Part shown: piece by piece, positions 50,608 to 59,362 of the stretch
Position numbering within the stretch: the first letter of the stretch is position 1
Layout: every line of letters starts with the position of its first letter
Assembly: GCA_023386885.1 (NCBI GenBank)
Contig: JAEWIX010000064.1
Location: 62,001-126,000, forward strand
Length of the DNA: 64,000 nucleotides
DNA from: Pseudomonadota bacterium
Lineage (GTDB): Bacteria > Pseudomonadota > Alphaproteobacteria > Rhizobiales > Xanthobacteraceae
Reading direction: 5' to 3'
Program-made: the position numbers and the translations under genes
Notes under the pieces: model-generated
The model's input: only the letters and a program-made list of their open reading frames with translations
What the model was told of the DNA's origin: nothing
Databases searched by the model: none

Positions 50608-50673
50608 GGCGTCCTAATCAGTAAGCAGCGAGGCGAGTGGACAAAACGGTAAATCTCGATCCGGCGTCGGTCG

Positions 50674-51156
50674 TTATTCGATGATGACGAGCGGCTCGCC
50701 GAACTCGACCGGCTGGCCGTCCTCGACGAGAATTTGCGTCACGGTGCCGGCCTTCGGCGACGGAATCTGGTTCATCGTTTTCATCGCTTCGATGATCATC
50801 AGCGTGTCGCCGACCTTGACCTTGGAGCCGATGTCGATGAACGGCTTGGCACCGGGCTCGGAGGCCCAATAGGCGGTGCCGACCATCGGCGAGGGGACCA
50901 CGCCGGGATGCTTGCTGACGTCGGAGCCGCCGGCGGGAGCCGCTGCAACCGGTGCCGACGCGACAGGCTGCGCAATCGCCGGGACGGCAGCGGCAATGCT
51001 GACGTTGCGCGCCACGCGTACGCGCAGGCCGGAACGCTCGATCTCGATCTCGGTCAGATTTGTTTCATCGAGCAGGGTCGCAAGTTCGCGGATCAATTCG
51101 CTGTCGTTGACCGATGCTGACTTCGATGAGGATGAATCTTCAGGCTGGCGGGCCAT
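50674..51156 (-). CDS. accB: Acetyl-CoA carboxylase, biotin carboxyl carrier protein
   Basis: BCCP carries the biotin of acetyl-CoA carboxylase. The 160-residue protein has an N-terminal helix (ELIRELATLLDETNLTEIEIERSGLRVRV), an Ala/Pro linker (about 54-77), and a C-terminal biotinyl domain with the canonical EAMKTMNQI. The biotinylated residue is Lys126. GTVTQILVEDGQPVEFGEPLVII closes the barrel. The ATG of MARQPED was taken because the frame upstream overlaps aroQ and shows no homology. It lies 44 bases downstream of aroQ and precedes accC, the common order. Confidence 0.97.
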   Translation of the reverse strand: MARQPEDSSSSKSASVNDSELIRELATLLDETNLTEIEIERSGLRVRVARNVSIAAAVPAIAQPVASAPVAAAPAGGSDVSKHPGVVPSPMVGTAYWASEPGAKPFIDIGSKVKVGDTLMIIEAMKTMNQIPSPKAGTVTQILVEDGQPVEFGEPLVIIE

Positions 51157-51200
51157 GCTGTGTTCCGAAACTTTTGAGCTGGACTGAGATAGAGGATGGG

Positions 51201-51656
51201 TCACGCTTTCGCCGTGGCGCCGATCTTGGCCGCGAGGCCGCTGATCGCGAGCCGGTAGCCATCGATGCCGAAACCGCACAAGGTCGCGAACGCCGCCTTG
51301 GCGATGAACGAATGGTGACGAAAATCCTCGCGAGCATAAATGTTGGTGACGTGGACCTCAACGGTGGGGATTTTCACCGCCGTCAGCGCGTCGTGGAGCG
51401 CAATCGAGGTGTGGGAATAGCCGCCGGCGTTGAGCACGATGCCGGCCGCCTGCTTGGCGTGGGCTTCATGGATGAAGTCAATCAATTCGCCTTCGGAGTT
51501 GGATTGCCGGCAATCCGCCTGAAGGCCGTAATGGGCGGCGGTCTCGCTGCACAGCCGTTCGACGTCGGCAAGCCGGGCCTGGCCGTAGGTCTCCGGTTCA
51601 CGGGTCCCGAGCAGGTTCAGGTTCGGGCCGTTGAGCACGTAAACTGTTCTCGCCAT
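51201..51656 (-). CDS. aroQ: 3-dehydroquinate dehydratase, type II
   Basis: AroQ dehydrates 3-dehydroquinate to 3-dehydroshikimate in the shikimate pathway. The 151-residue dodecamer-forming enzyme shows VYVLNGPNLNLLGTREPETYG (active-site Asn, Arg and Tyr) at residues 5-25. The flexible lid is followed by CRQSNSEGELIDFIHEA, GIVLNAGGYSHTSIALHDAL (Asn and the catalytic His region) and PTVEVHVTNIYAREDFRHHS. Length and motifs agree fully. It is the first gene of an aroQ-accB-accC unit, a typical arrangement in alphaproteobacteria. Confidence 0.97.
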   Translation of the reverse strand: MARTVYVLNGPNLNLLGTREPETYGQARLADVERLCSETAAHYGLQADCRQSNSEGELIDFIHEAHAKQAAGIVLNAGGYSHTSIALHDALTAVKIPTVEVHVTNIYAREDFRHHSFIAKAAFATLCGFGIDGYRLAISGLAAKIGATAKA

Positions 51657-51906
51657 ACTTGATCCGCGGCAATCCGAAGGCGGCGGGTATGCGCGCCTTT
51701 CCCCGGCGTTTATAGGTAACCCGAACCGCGAGGGGAAGGGTCAAGCCTCGGCCAATCCACCCAAATGCTTCATTTAGCTAAGGAAAAGCAACTTTTCCCG
51801 GTGGAATGAATAGCTATTCGAAGCGTCCGGTCACGTGGCGGGCGGCTGAGTCGGCCCTTGAAGCGGACTCAGCCGTTTTCCAGGAGAGACGGGACCACCG
51901 GACCGG

Positions 51907-52674
51907 TCAGCAGGACGCCTTGCCGCAGCGGGCCTGGGCGACCTTCTCCTTGAGAGCGTCGAGACCGACCGCACCGACCACGACCTGCTTGCCGACGACA
52001 TAGCTCGGCGTTCCGTTCATCCCCATCGATTCCGCGAGCTTGAAGTTCTCCTCAAGGGTGGCACGGACTTCCGGACTGGTCATGTCCTTCTCGATTTTCG
52101 CCATGTCGAGGCCAGCGTCCTTGGCTGCCGCCATCGCGCGCGCCTTGTCAGCCTGGCCGCGGCCGCCGAGCAGCTTCTGGTGAAAGTCGAGATACTTCTT
52201 GCCGTCGGGGTCCTGCATCCGCACCGCGACAGCGACTTGCGCGGCTTCCACCGAGCCCTGTCCGAGCACCGGGAATTCCTTCAGCACCACGCGCAGCTTT
52301 GGATCGGCTTTCATCAAGGCCAGCATGTCGGCCATCGCATGTTTGCAGTAGCCGCAGTTGTAGTCGAAGAACTCAACCAGATTGACGTCGCCGTTGCGGT
52401 TGCCGAGCGTCACGCCGCGCGGCGAATTGAAGATAGTTTGCGCGTTGGTCGCGACAGCCGCTGCATGTTTCTCGGCTTCCGCCTTGGCCTGCCGCTTGCC
52501 GAGTTCGGCCGACACCTCTTCGAGGATTTCCGGGTGGGTCAGCAGGTAGTTCTTGACGATGCTTTCGATCTCGCCGCGCTGTGGCGCGGTGAACGTCTGC
52601 GCGGACGCGGCGAGCGGCGCGCTACACAAAGCGAGCGCGAGCAGGGTGGAGGCGAGGGGACGGCGGAACGGCAT
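51907..52674 (-). CDS. DsbA-family periplasmic thiol-disulfide oxidoreductase (Com1/27kDa-antigen type)
   Basis: The 255-residue precursor has a signal peptide (about 1-25) and a thioredoxin-like fold with an inserted helical domain. The N-terminal helical part (EIESIVKNYLLTHPEILEEVSAELGKRQ) is characteristic of the Com1-like DsbA group. The active site is YNCGYCKHA with Cys107 and Cys110 (CGYC), and the cis-proline is in MNGTPSYVVGK. The last residues include two more cysteines (ARCGKASC). It oxidises or isomerises disulfides in the periplasm. It is 40 bases downstream of the M48 protease gene and probably shares its transcript. Confidence 0.93.
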   Translation of the reverse strand: MPFRRPLASTLLALALCSAPLAASAQTFTAPQRGEIESIVKNYLLTHPEILEEVSAELGKRQAKAEAEKHAAAVATNAQTIFNSPRGVTLGNRNGDVNLVEFFDYNCGYCKHAMADMLALMKADPKLRVVLKEFPVLGQGSVEAAQVAVAVRMQDPDGKKYLDFHQKLLGGRGQADKARAMAAAKDAGLDMAKIEKDMTSPEVRATLEENFKLAESMGMNGTPSYVVGKQVVVGAVGLDALKEKVAQARCGKASC

Positions 52675-52714
52675 CGGTTGATCCTTCTGACAAAGATGTC
52701 GGAGTAACGAGAAA

Positions 52715-54163
52715 CTAGTCGCGCTTTTCGCCGGGCATCGGCTTGGCGCTGACGATATCGTCGGCCTTCACCCAACCGGGTGTACCGACGGCGAAACGAG
52801 TCTTGGCGCGTGCGGCAAGTCCACGCGCAGTCTTGGCGTCACCGCGCAGGGACGCCGCCTGCGCCGAGGCGAGATCGGCCTCCGCATATTCACCCTTCTG
52901 ACCATAGGCCATGGCGAGCTGCGCGTAGCCTTGCGCGGCCTCGGGCTCCCGGATCAGTGCGGACCGCAGAATCGAGATCGCCTCCGCAGCGTAGGCTTTA
53001 TTGTTGGTCGCAACCAGCGCCTGCCCCAGTAACATCTGGATGAGCGGGGCTTGATGCGACAGTTTCACGGCCTTGCGCAGCGGCGCGATGGCCTCGCCCG
53101 GCTTGCCGCCTTCGAGCAAGGCCTGCCCGCGCAGTTCGTGGAAGTAGGGGTTATTCGGCTGTTCCTTGATCAGGCCCTCGATCTGGGCCTGCGCCGAGCG
53201 TGGATCGCCGTGCAGGTAGGTCGAAATCGCGCGGGCGTAACGCGCCGGAAGGCTGGTATCGGACAGCGGGTAACGCCGATACACCGTATCCGGACGTTCC
53301 ATGAAACCGGATGTCTTCGCCCGCATCATGTCGTGACGGGCCTGCAAGGCCGGGGAATCGGTCTTGTTCCAGTACGGACTGCTTTTCGCCAACGCCGCCA
53401 GTGCGGCGACGCGATCCGCCGGCATCGGATGCGATTGCAGATAAGGATCGGCGCCGCGCGAGGCGAACAGGCTTTCGTCGGTGAAGCGCTGGAAGGTCTC
53501 GTACATGCCCTTGGCCGATTGATGCGTGGCGGTGAGAAACCGCACGCCGGCGCGGTCGGCGTTCTCCTCCTGCTGGCGCTGATAGGAGAGCAAGTTGCGG
53601 CGGATCATTTCCTGCGGCGCGCTGATCGCGGCCATGCCGGCGTTGCTGGCTCCGTTGTTGCGGCCCGCACCCGCCACCATGGCGCCGACGCCAAGCAGCA
53701 TCGCCACGATCATTTGCGTTTGCGCGTGCGCCAACTGGGTGCGCAGCTTGGAGAGATGGCCGCCGGCGAGGTGGCCGGTCTCGTGCGCCAGCACGCCGAT
53801 CAACTGGTTCGGCGTCTTCGACTGCATCAAGGCACCGTAATTGACGAAGATGCGCCGGCCGTCGGCGACGAAGGCGTTGAAGCTGCGGTCGTTGATGATC
53901 GCGACCTGGATGTTCTGCTTTTCAAGCCCGGCAGCGCGCAGGATCGGCCGGGTGTAGTCGCGCAGCAACTGCTCGATCTCGGTATCGCGCAGCAGCGCCG
54001 GGCCCTTGTTGCTCCGGCTTTCCTGCGCGTGTGCAACCATCGGCGCGGCGGCCAGCACGATACTCAGCACCACCGCCGTCGCCCTGAGGAAGGCGCGGCC
54101 GCGCGTAACGGCGCGAACGGGCGCTGCGGCGGGTTTCATCATTGGCCGGTGGTCGGAATCCAT
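52715..54163 (-). CDS. Periplasmic M48 metalloprotease with TPR region (BepA/YfgC-like)
   Basis: The 482-residue precursor has an N-terminal membrane or signal segment (FLRATAVVLSIVLAAAPMVAHA). The zinc motif HETGH (His127 to His131) lies in GVLAHETGHLAGGHLSK, and the third ligand Glu follows in ENADRAGVRFL. From about residue 325 the chain is helical with TPR-like repeats (RSAQAQIEGLIKEQPNNPYFHELRGQALLEGGKPGEAI). In E. coli, BepA supports outer-membrane protein assembly and degrades misfolded LptD. A similar role is likely. The ATG at 54163 begins a conserved run; ATGs at 54139-54142 are alternatives. It is co-oriented with the DsbA-like gene. Confidence 0.9.
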   Translation of the reverse strand: MDSDHRPMMKPAAAPVRAVTRGRAFLRATAVVLSIVLAAAPMVAHAQESRSNKGPALLRDTEIEQLLRDYTRPILRAAGLEKQNIQVAIINDRSFNAFVADGRRIFVNYGALMQSKTPNQLIGVLAHETGHLAGGHLSKLRTQLAHAQTQMIVAMLLGVGAMVAGAGRNNGASNAGMAAISAPQEMIRRNLLSYQRQQEENADRAGVRFLTATHQSAKGMYETFQRFTDESLFASRGADPYLQSHPMPADRVAALAALAKSSPYWNKTDSPALQARHDMMRAKTSGFMERPDTVYRRYPLSDTSLPARYARAISTYLHGDPRSAQAQIEGLIKEQPNNPYFHELRGQALLEGGKPGEAIAPLRKAVKLSHQAPLIQMLLGQALVATNNKAYAAEAISILRSALIREPEAAQGYAQLAMAYGQKGEYAEADLASAQAASLRGDAKTARGLAARAKTRFAVGTPGWVKADDIVSAKPMPGEKRD

Positions 54164-54248
54164 ATATGCCCTACCAAACCTTGGAATACGGCGAGATGGC
54201 GGCACGGAACCCTTCCGGCGCGCATCCGGCATGCAGGTCAGATAGCAG

Positions 54249-55436
54249 ATGTCAGATACGATGGTAACCGATAGGGCGAAGGCGGTGCTGGCGGCATCCG
54301 GCCGCAGCGATGTTCCGCCGTTCATGGTCATGGATGTGATGGCGGCGGCTGCGGCAATCGAGGCCAAGGGCGGTCATGTCATTCACATGGAGGTCGGGCA
54401 GCCTTCGGCCTCCGCGCCAAAGACGGCGCTTGCCGCCGCCAAAGCCGCACTCGACGGCGGCCGGATCGATTATACCTCGGCGCTCGGCATCCCGTCGCTG
54501 CGGGCGAGGATCGCGCGTCACTATCGCGACACCTACGGCTGCGAGGTCGACCCCGCGCGGATCGTCGTCACCACCGGATCGTCGGGCGGTTTCATTCTTG
54601 CGTTTCTGGCGATGTTCGAGCCGGGCGATCGTGTCGCGGTCACGGTTCCTGGTTATCCGCCGTACCGGCATATTCTGACCGCGCTCGGCTGCGAGCCGGT
54701 GCTGATCGAAACCCACAGCGATACCCGTCACGCGCTGACCGGCGAGATGCTGCTCGCGGCGCATCGCAAGACGCCGTTGAAAGGCGTGCTGGTCGGCAGT
54801 CCTGCGAACCCGACCGGGACGATGATGTCGCGCGAGGCATTGACCGGACTGATCGCGGCGGCGGACAGCGCCGGCATCCGCTTCATTTCCGACGAGATCT
54901 ATCACGGCCTCGACTACGCGTTCCCGGCGGTGACCGCCGCTGAACTGTCATCGCAGGCGCTAGTGATCAATTCGTTCTCGAAATACTTCTGCATGACCGG
55001 CTGGCGCGTCGGCTGGATGGTGGTGCCCGAGACGCTGGTGCGGCCGATCGAACGTCTGCAGCAGAACCTGTCAATCTCCGTGCCGACGTTGTCGCAGATC
55101 GCGGCCGAAGCGGCATTCGACGGCCGCGACGAGATGGAAGCCATCAAGCACGGCTACGAACACAATCGCCGCATCCTGATCGACGGCCTGCCGCACGCGG
55201 GCTTGAGCGAATTCCTGCCGGCGGACGGCGCGTTCTATCTCTACGCTGATGTCTCCAAATTCACCGATGACAGTTTCGACTTCGCCAAGCGGATGCTGGA
55301 GCACGCGCATGTCGCCGCGACGCCCGGTGTCGATTTCGATCCGGTCCATGGCCGCCATTTCGTGCGCTTCTGCTACGCGCAGTCGGCGGCCGACATGCAC
55401 GAAGCGGTCGCGCGGATCACGCGCTGGCTGAAGTAG
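54249..55436 (+). CDS. Class I/II pyridoxal-phosphate aminotransferase
   Basis: The 395-residue enzyme is a fold-type I aminotransferase. The PLP phosphate and ring loops are in TTGSSGGFILAF, VPGYPPYRHI and GSPANPTGTMM. The Schiff-base Lys245 is in NSFSKYFCMTGWRVGWM, the Asp/Tyr pair in ISDEIYHGLDY, and a C-terminal Arg in FVRFCYAQS binds the substrate carboxylate. It resembles aspartate/aromatic and LL-DAP-like enzymes of the I-gamma group. The amino donor is probably glutamate; the acceptor is unknown. It is divergent from the M48 protease gene, and a bidirectional terminator separates it from the convergent rne. Confidence 0.92.
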   Translation: MSDTMVTDRAKAVLAASGRSDVPPFMVMDVMAAAAAIEAKGGHVIHMEVGQPSASAPKTALAAAKAALDGGRIDYTSALGIPSLRARIARHYRDTYGCEVDPARIVVTTGSSGGFILAFLAMFEPGDRVAVTVPGYPPYRHILTALGCEPVLIETHSDTRHALTGEMLLAAHRKTPLKGVLVGSPANPTGTMMSREALTGLIAAADSAGIRFISDEIYHGLDYAFPAVTAAELSSQALVINSFSKYFCMTGWRVGWMVVPETLVRPIERLQQNLSISVPTLSQIAAEAAFDGRDEMEAIKHGYEHNRRILIDGLPHAGLSEFLPADGAFYLYADVSKFTDDSFDFAKRMLEHAHVAATPGVDFDPVHGRHFVRFCYAQSAADMHEAVARITRWLK

Positions 55437-55475
55437 GCCGGCGACAAAACGAAGCGATATGTAAGACGCAAATGA

Positions 55476-55501
55476 AAACCGCCCGGCTAGCCGGGCGGTT
55501 T
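55476..55501. terminator. Bidirectional rho-independent terminator
   Basis: AAACCGCCCGG and CCGGGCGGTTT form a perfect 11-base stem closed by CTAG. T-runs are short on the plus side, and an A-run before the stem serves the minus strand. It stands between the aminotransferase and rne stop codons and probably serves both. Confidence 0.88.
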
Positions 55502-55520
55502 GTCGTTTCGACGGAACGTC

Positions 55521-58500
55521 TCAGTTGCCGCCGCCGAAGCGGCGCGACCACCAGCCGGCCCGACGTGGCGGCGTGCTGTCGGTTTCCGCAACCGGCTCCG
55601 CATCAGCAGTCGTGGCCGGTTCGTCCAGAACGGGAGCCGGTTGCGAGGCTTCGGTCGCCTGTGGTGCGGCCGGCGCATCGCTCGTTGCGAAGCTGACCTT
55701 CTCGCGCACCGTCGAGCGGCGACGGGTCGACTTCTCGGCGTCCACGGCGGGTTCTGCCGCAACAGGTGCCTCAACCGGCGCGACGGTGTCGGCTTGTGCC
55801 GGAGCCTCAACCGCTACGGCGACCAGCTGATCGTTCTCCGTCTCGTTCGCAGTGCTGGTGACGGGCACCGTATCAACGGAGCCGTCGCCGTCGAAGTCCG
55901 CGACGGCCTCGACGACCTCAGGCGCGGATGTCGGCGACAATTCGTCGGCAATGGATGCCGCCAGACCTTCGTCGGGTCCGCCACGCCGGCGGCGACCGCC
56001 ACGGCGGCCACGACGGCGCGGGCGGCGTTCGCCGTTGCCTTCGCCTTGATCGTCCTGCGCACCGGCCTCGCGTTCGCCCTCGGCGTCATCGCCGCGGTCG
56101 CCGACCATCTCGGCGACTTGAGCGGCATCGTCCACGTCGAGCGCGGCTACCGGCGCGTCATTATCGTTGTTGGCGCTTCCCTGATCGCGAGAGTCGCGGC
56201 CACGCCGCCGACGCCTGCGCCGCCGCCGCTGACCGTCACCGGCGGAATCGCCTTCGCCGGCATCGCTGCCTTCGCTCGACGTCTGTTCGTCGGTCAGGCC
56301 TTCAGTTTCCTCGGTCTCGACTTCCGCCTCGACATCGAATGCATCATCATCTTCGAAGGCATCGTCCATGATCGCGGGCGCGGTCGCCGCCTGCGCCGCG
56401 AGCAGCGCCTTGGCGGCTTCGAGCGTGTGCACCTGTTCGCCGCGATCGATCACGAACGCCTGCTGACCGCCCAAGGTCGGATCGGCGAGCACCGACAGCG
56501 TCACCTTGAAGCTGGTTTCGAGATCGCGCAGATGCGCGCGCTTGTGATTGAGCACATAAAGCGCGACGTCGTTGCGCGTGCGCACCGTGAGGTTGTGCGT
56601 CGCGCCCTTCATCAGAATTTCCTCGAGATTGCGCAGCACTTGCAGCGCGACCGAGGAGACCGAACGGATATGACCGCTGCCGCCGCAATGCGGGCAGGGC
56701 TCGGTCGAGCTTTCCAGCACGCTGGCGCGAATGCGCTGGCGCGACATTTCAAGCAAACCGAAATGCGAGATGCGGCCGACCTGGATGCGGGCGCGATCCT
56801 GCCGCAGGCAGTCGCTGAGCTTGCGTTCGACGGCGCGGTTGTTGCGGCGCTCGTCCATATCGATGAAGTCGATGACGATGAGGCCGGCGAGATCGCGCAG
56901 GCGCAATTGCCGCGCCACTTCCTCGGCGGCTTCGAGATTGGTCTTGAGCGCGGTGTCCTCGATGTGATGCTCGCGGGTCGAGCGCCCGGAGTTGACGTCG
57001 ATGGAAACCAGCGCCTCGGTCTGGTTGATGACCAGATAGCCGCCGGATTTCAACTGCACGGTCGGCGTGAACATCACGTCGAGCTGGCTTTCGACACCCA
57101 TGCGCGAGAAGAGCGGCTGGCCGTCACGATACGGCTTCACGGCACGGACGCTGGAGGGCATCAACATCTTCATGAAGTCGCGCGCTTCGCGGTAGCCCGC
57201 GTCGCCCGCCACCTGAATTTCGTCGATCTCCTTGTTGAAGAGATCGCGCAGCGAGCGCTTGATCAGCGAACCTTCCTCGTACACCAGCGTCGGCGCCTGC
57301 GAGCGCAGCGTGGTGTCGCGGACGGTTTCCCACATCCGGATCAGATATTCGAAGTCGCGCTTGATTTCCGGCTTGGTGCGCGCCGCGCCGGCGGTGCGCA
57401 GGATGATGCCCATGCCTTCCGGCACATCGAGATCCTGCACCACTTCCTTGAGGCGCGAGCGATCCTGCGCCGAGGTGATCTTGCGGCTGATGCCGCCGCC
57501 GCGTGCGGTGTTGGGCATCAACACGGCGTAGCGGCCGGCCAGCGACAGGTAGGTGGTGAGCGCCGCCCCCTTGTTGCCGCGCTCTTCCTTGACGACCTGC
57601 ACCAGCATCACCTGCCGACGCTTGATGACTTCCTGAATCTTGTACTGGCGGCGGGGGCGGAAGGTACGCTCCGGCATTTCTTCCAGCGCATCGTCGCCGC
57701 CGACCGATTCCACGACTTCTTCTTCGGCTTCGTCTTCTTCGCCGTCGTCATCCTCGTCGTCGTTCGCATCGTCATGATCGTGATGCGCGTCGTCGTGATG
57801 GATGTCGGCATGAGGTGCATCGTCGTGATGCTCGGCCTCATCGTGATGCGCCGTCGCATCCTCATGGGACGCGACAACATCGGCGTGCTCGGCGGGAGCA
57901 GCATCCTCGGATGGCGCAACTTCAACATGCGTGTCCGCTCCAAAGATGCTCGGAGCGGGGGGAGTTTCCGGCTGCGCTTCGGATGCAGGGGCAACGTTCG
58001 CAGCCGGAGCAGCCGGAGACTCGAACGACGGGAGCGCCTCGATATTGATCTCGGCTGGCTCTGCGAAATCGGCTCCCACGACAGGCAAAATATCCGACGC
58101 AGCTTCGTGATGCTCGTCGCCGTGGTCGGCGACGGCCGCGACGTGTTCGGTGTTCCCGGACGCGTCGAGCGGGGCTTCACCAGTTTCACCCGCAATCGCG
58201 GTCTGGTCCGCAATCTGGGCCGGATGCTCGGCGTCGGAAATCTCGATCACCTCGCTCTGCACCCGTTCGCCGCCGGAGCGGCGGCGCGAGTTGCTATGGC
58301 GCGAGCGGCGGCGCGACGAGCGGTGCTCGTTTTCTTCCTCGGCTTCGCGATGGGCGCGCTCGTCGGCCTCGATCAGAGCCTGACGATCGGCGACCGGAAT
58401 TTGATAATAGTCGGGATGAATTTCGCTGAAGGCCAGGAAGCCATGGCGGTTGCCGCCATATTCGATGAACGCCGCTTGCAGCGACGGTTCAACCCGGGTG

Positions 58501-58640
58501 ACCTTGGCGAGATAGATGTTTCCGCGAAGTTGCTTGCGTTGTGCAGATTCGAAATCGAATTCTTCAACTCGGTTGCCGCGAACCACGACCACCCGGGTTT
58601 CTTCCGGGTGGGTCGCATCGATCAACATCTTGTTTGGCAT
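55521..58640 (-). CDS. rne: Ribonuclease E with long acidic insertion in the S1 domain
   Basis: RNase E is the main endonuclease for mRNA decay and rRNA/tRNA processing. The 1039-residue protein starts MPNKMLIDATHPEETRVVVV. The S1 domain begins at about residue 39 (RGNIYLAKVTRVEPSLQAAF) and is interrupted by a low-complexity insert (about 92-330) rich in Glu, Asp and His. It resumes in VQVVKEERGNKGAALTTYLSLAG (about 347-369). The DNase I-like domain has SIDVNSGRST and GLIVIDFIDM (catalytic Asp residues). The zinc link is CPHCGGSG, and the C-terminal half is Arg- and acidic-rich, ending with a basic tail, as in the degradosome scaffold. It is convergent with the aminotransferase gene. Confidence 0.97.
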   Translation of the reverse strand: MPNKMLIDATHPEETRVVVVRGNRVEEFDFESAQRKQLRGNIYLAKVTRVEPSLQAAFIEYGGNRHGFLAFSEIHPDYYQIPVADRQALIEADERAHREAEEENEHRSSRRRSRHSNSRRRSGGERVQSEVIEISDAEHPAQIADQTAIAGETGEAPLDASGNTEHVAAVADHGDEHHEAASDILPVVGADFAEPAEINIEALPSFESPAAPAANVAPASEAQPETPPAPSIFGADTHVEVAPSEDAAPAEHADVVASHEDATAHHDEAEHHDDAPHADIHHDDAHHDHDDANDDEDDDGEEDEAEEEVVESVGGDDALEEMPERTFRPRRQYKIQEVIKRRQVMLVQVVKEERGNKGAALTTYLSLAGRYAVLMPNTARGGGISRKITSAQDRSRLKEVVQDLDVPEGMGIILRTAGAARTKPEIKRDFEYLIRMWETVRDTTLRSQAPTLVYEEGSLIKRSLRDLFNKEIDEIQVAGDAGYREARDFMKMLMPSSVRAVKPYRDGQPLFSRMGVESQLDVMFTPTVQLKSGGYLVINQTEALVSIDVNSGRSTREHHIEDTALKTNLEAAEEVARQLRLRDLAGLIVIDFIDMDERRNNRAVERKLSDCLRQDRARIQVGRISHFGLLEMSRQRIRASVLESSTEPCPHCGGSGHIRSVSSVALQVLRNLEEILMKGATHNLTVRTRNDVALYVLNHKRAHLRDLETSFKVTLSVLADPTLGGQQAFVIDRGEQVHTLEAAKALLAAQAATAPAIMDDAFEDDDAFDVEAEVETEETEGLTDEQTSSEGSDAGEGDSAGDGQRRRRRRRRRGRDSRDQGSANNDNDAPVAALDVDDAAQVAEMVGDRGDDAEGEREAGAQDDQGEGNGERRPRRRGRRGGRRRRGGPDEGLAASIADELSPTSAPEVVEAVADFDGDGSVDTVPVTSTANETENDQLVAVAVEAPAQADTVAPVEAPVAAEPAVDAEKSTRRRSTVREKVSFATSDAPAAPQATEASQPAPVLDEPATTADAEPVAETDSTPPRRAGWWSRRFGGGN

Positions 58641-59362
58641 GGGAAAGCTCTTGGCGGCGGAGGACGCGCAAGGCGGCAGGCACAATGGGCGCAGCCGGGG
58701 AGCGCGACGGTCCACCTGATTCGGGGGTGAGGGGAAGGCCGAAGCGAAAACCGCTGCGCTGTCCCGGAACCGAAGCGAACGTCATGCGCCGCGCGTCGCT
58801 CATGCGTCGCGTCGGCGAAGTCGTCGCAGAAAATTCGGCCGGAGTTACAGTCTGGCGCATCAAGCGTCGGCCCGTCTGAACAGGTTGGCGGCACAATGGG
58901 CGCCGCCTTGTTGGCGTTGACGGACCGACACAACGCCAAGACTAAGGATGGCGCCTGTCAGCTATCGCATATTGCAGTCTTGCGACCGCGATAACCGATC
59001 ATGTTGTGTCAAATACCTGCCCCTGGATAAAGAACGCCGGGACCGGCTCCGCTCGGACTGACCGCCGGACCTGATGGCCGCGCACTGCGCTGACCGTCGG
59101 ACGAGGCGGCAAATGACGCTGGATCCCCCGTGGCCCGATCCGGGTTGTTCGAGGTGGTCCGGCGCTGCTCCGGGAGGTTGAACGCGACACAACCGGGAGT
59201 TTATACCGTCAACTCTCGTTACATACGTCGATTATCGGCGCCGTGCAAGGGAAGCGTCACGTCCCGGCAACAGCCGGAAAAAATCGGAAACACCGCATTA
59301 AGTCTGGATTAACCGTGCCGTCCTATTGCGATATCTGAAGCAGCTCGGAGGCTAGGGAAACG
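58641..59362. other. Intergenic region between divergent rne and amiC
   Basis: These 722 bases show no convincing coding sequence; all frames give short, basic or arginine-rich products typical of GC-rich shadows. The region must hold the rne and amiC promoters and the rne 5' untranslated leader. In E. coli the rne leader regulates its own stability; a related function is possible but I see no recognisable motif. On the minus strand TTGACA (near 59005-59010) is a good -35-like hexamer, without a clear -10 at the normal distance. Confidence 0.5.

Noticed and set aside
55500..58730. A 1076-codon open frame on the plus strand across rne
   Set aside because: It is antisense to RNase E and has no recognisable domain; its composition follows from the acidic and Arg-rich codons of rne.
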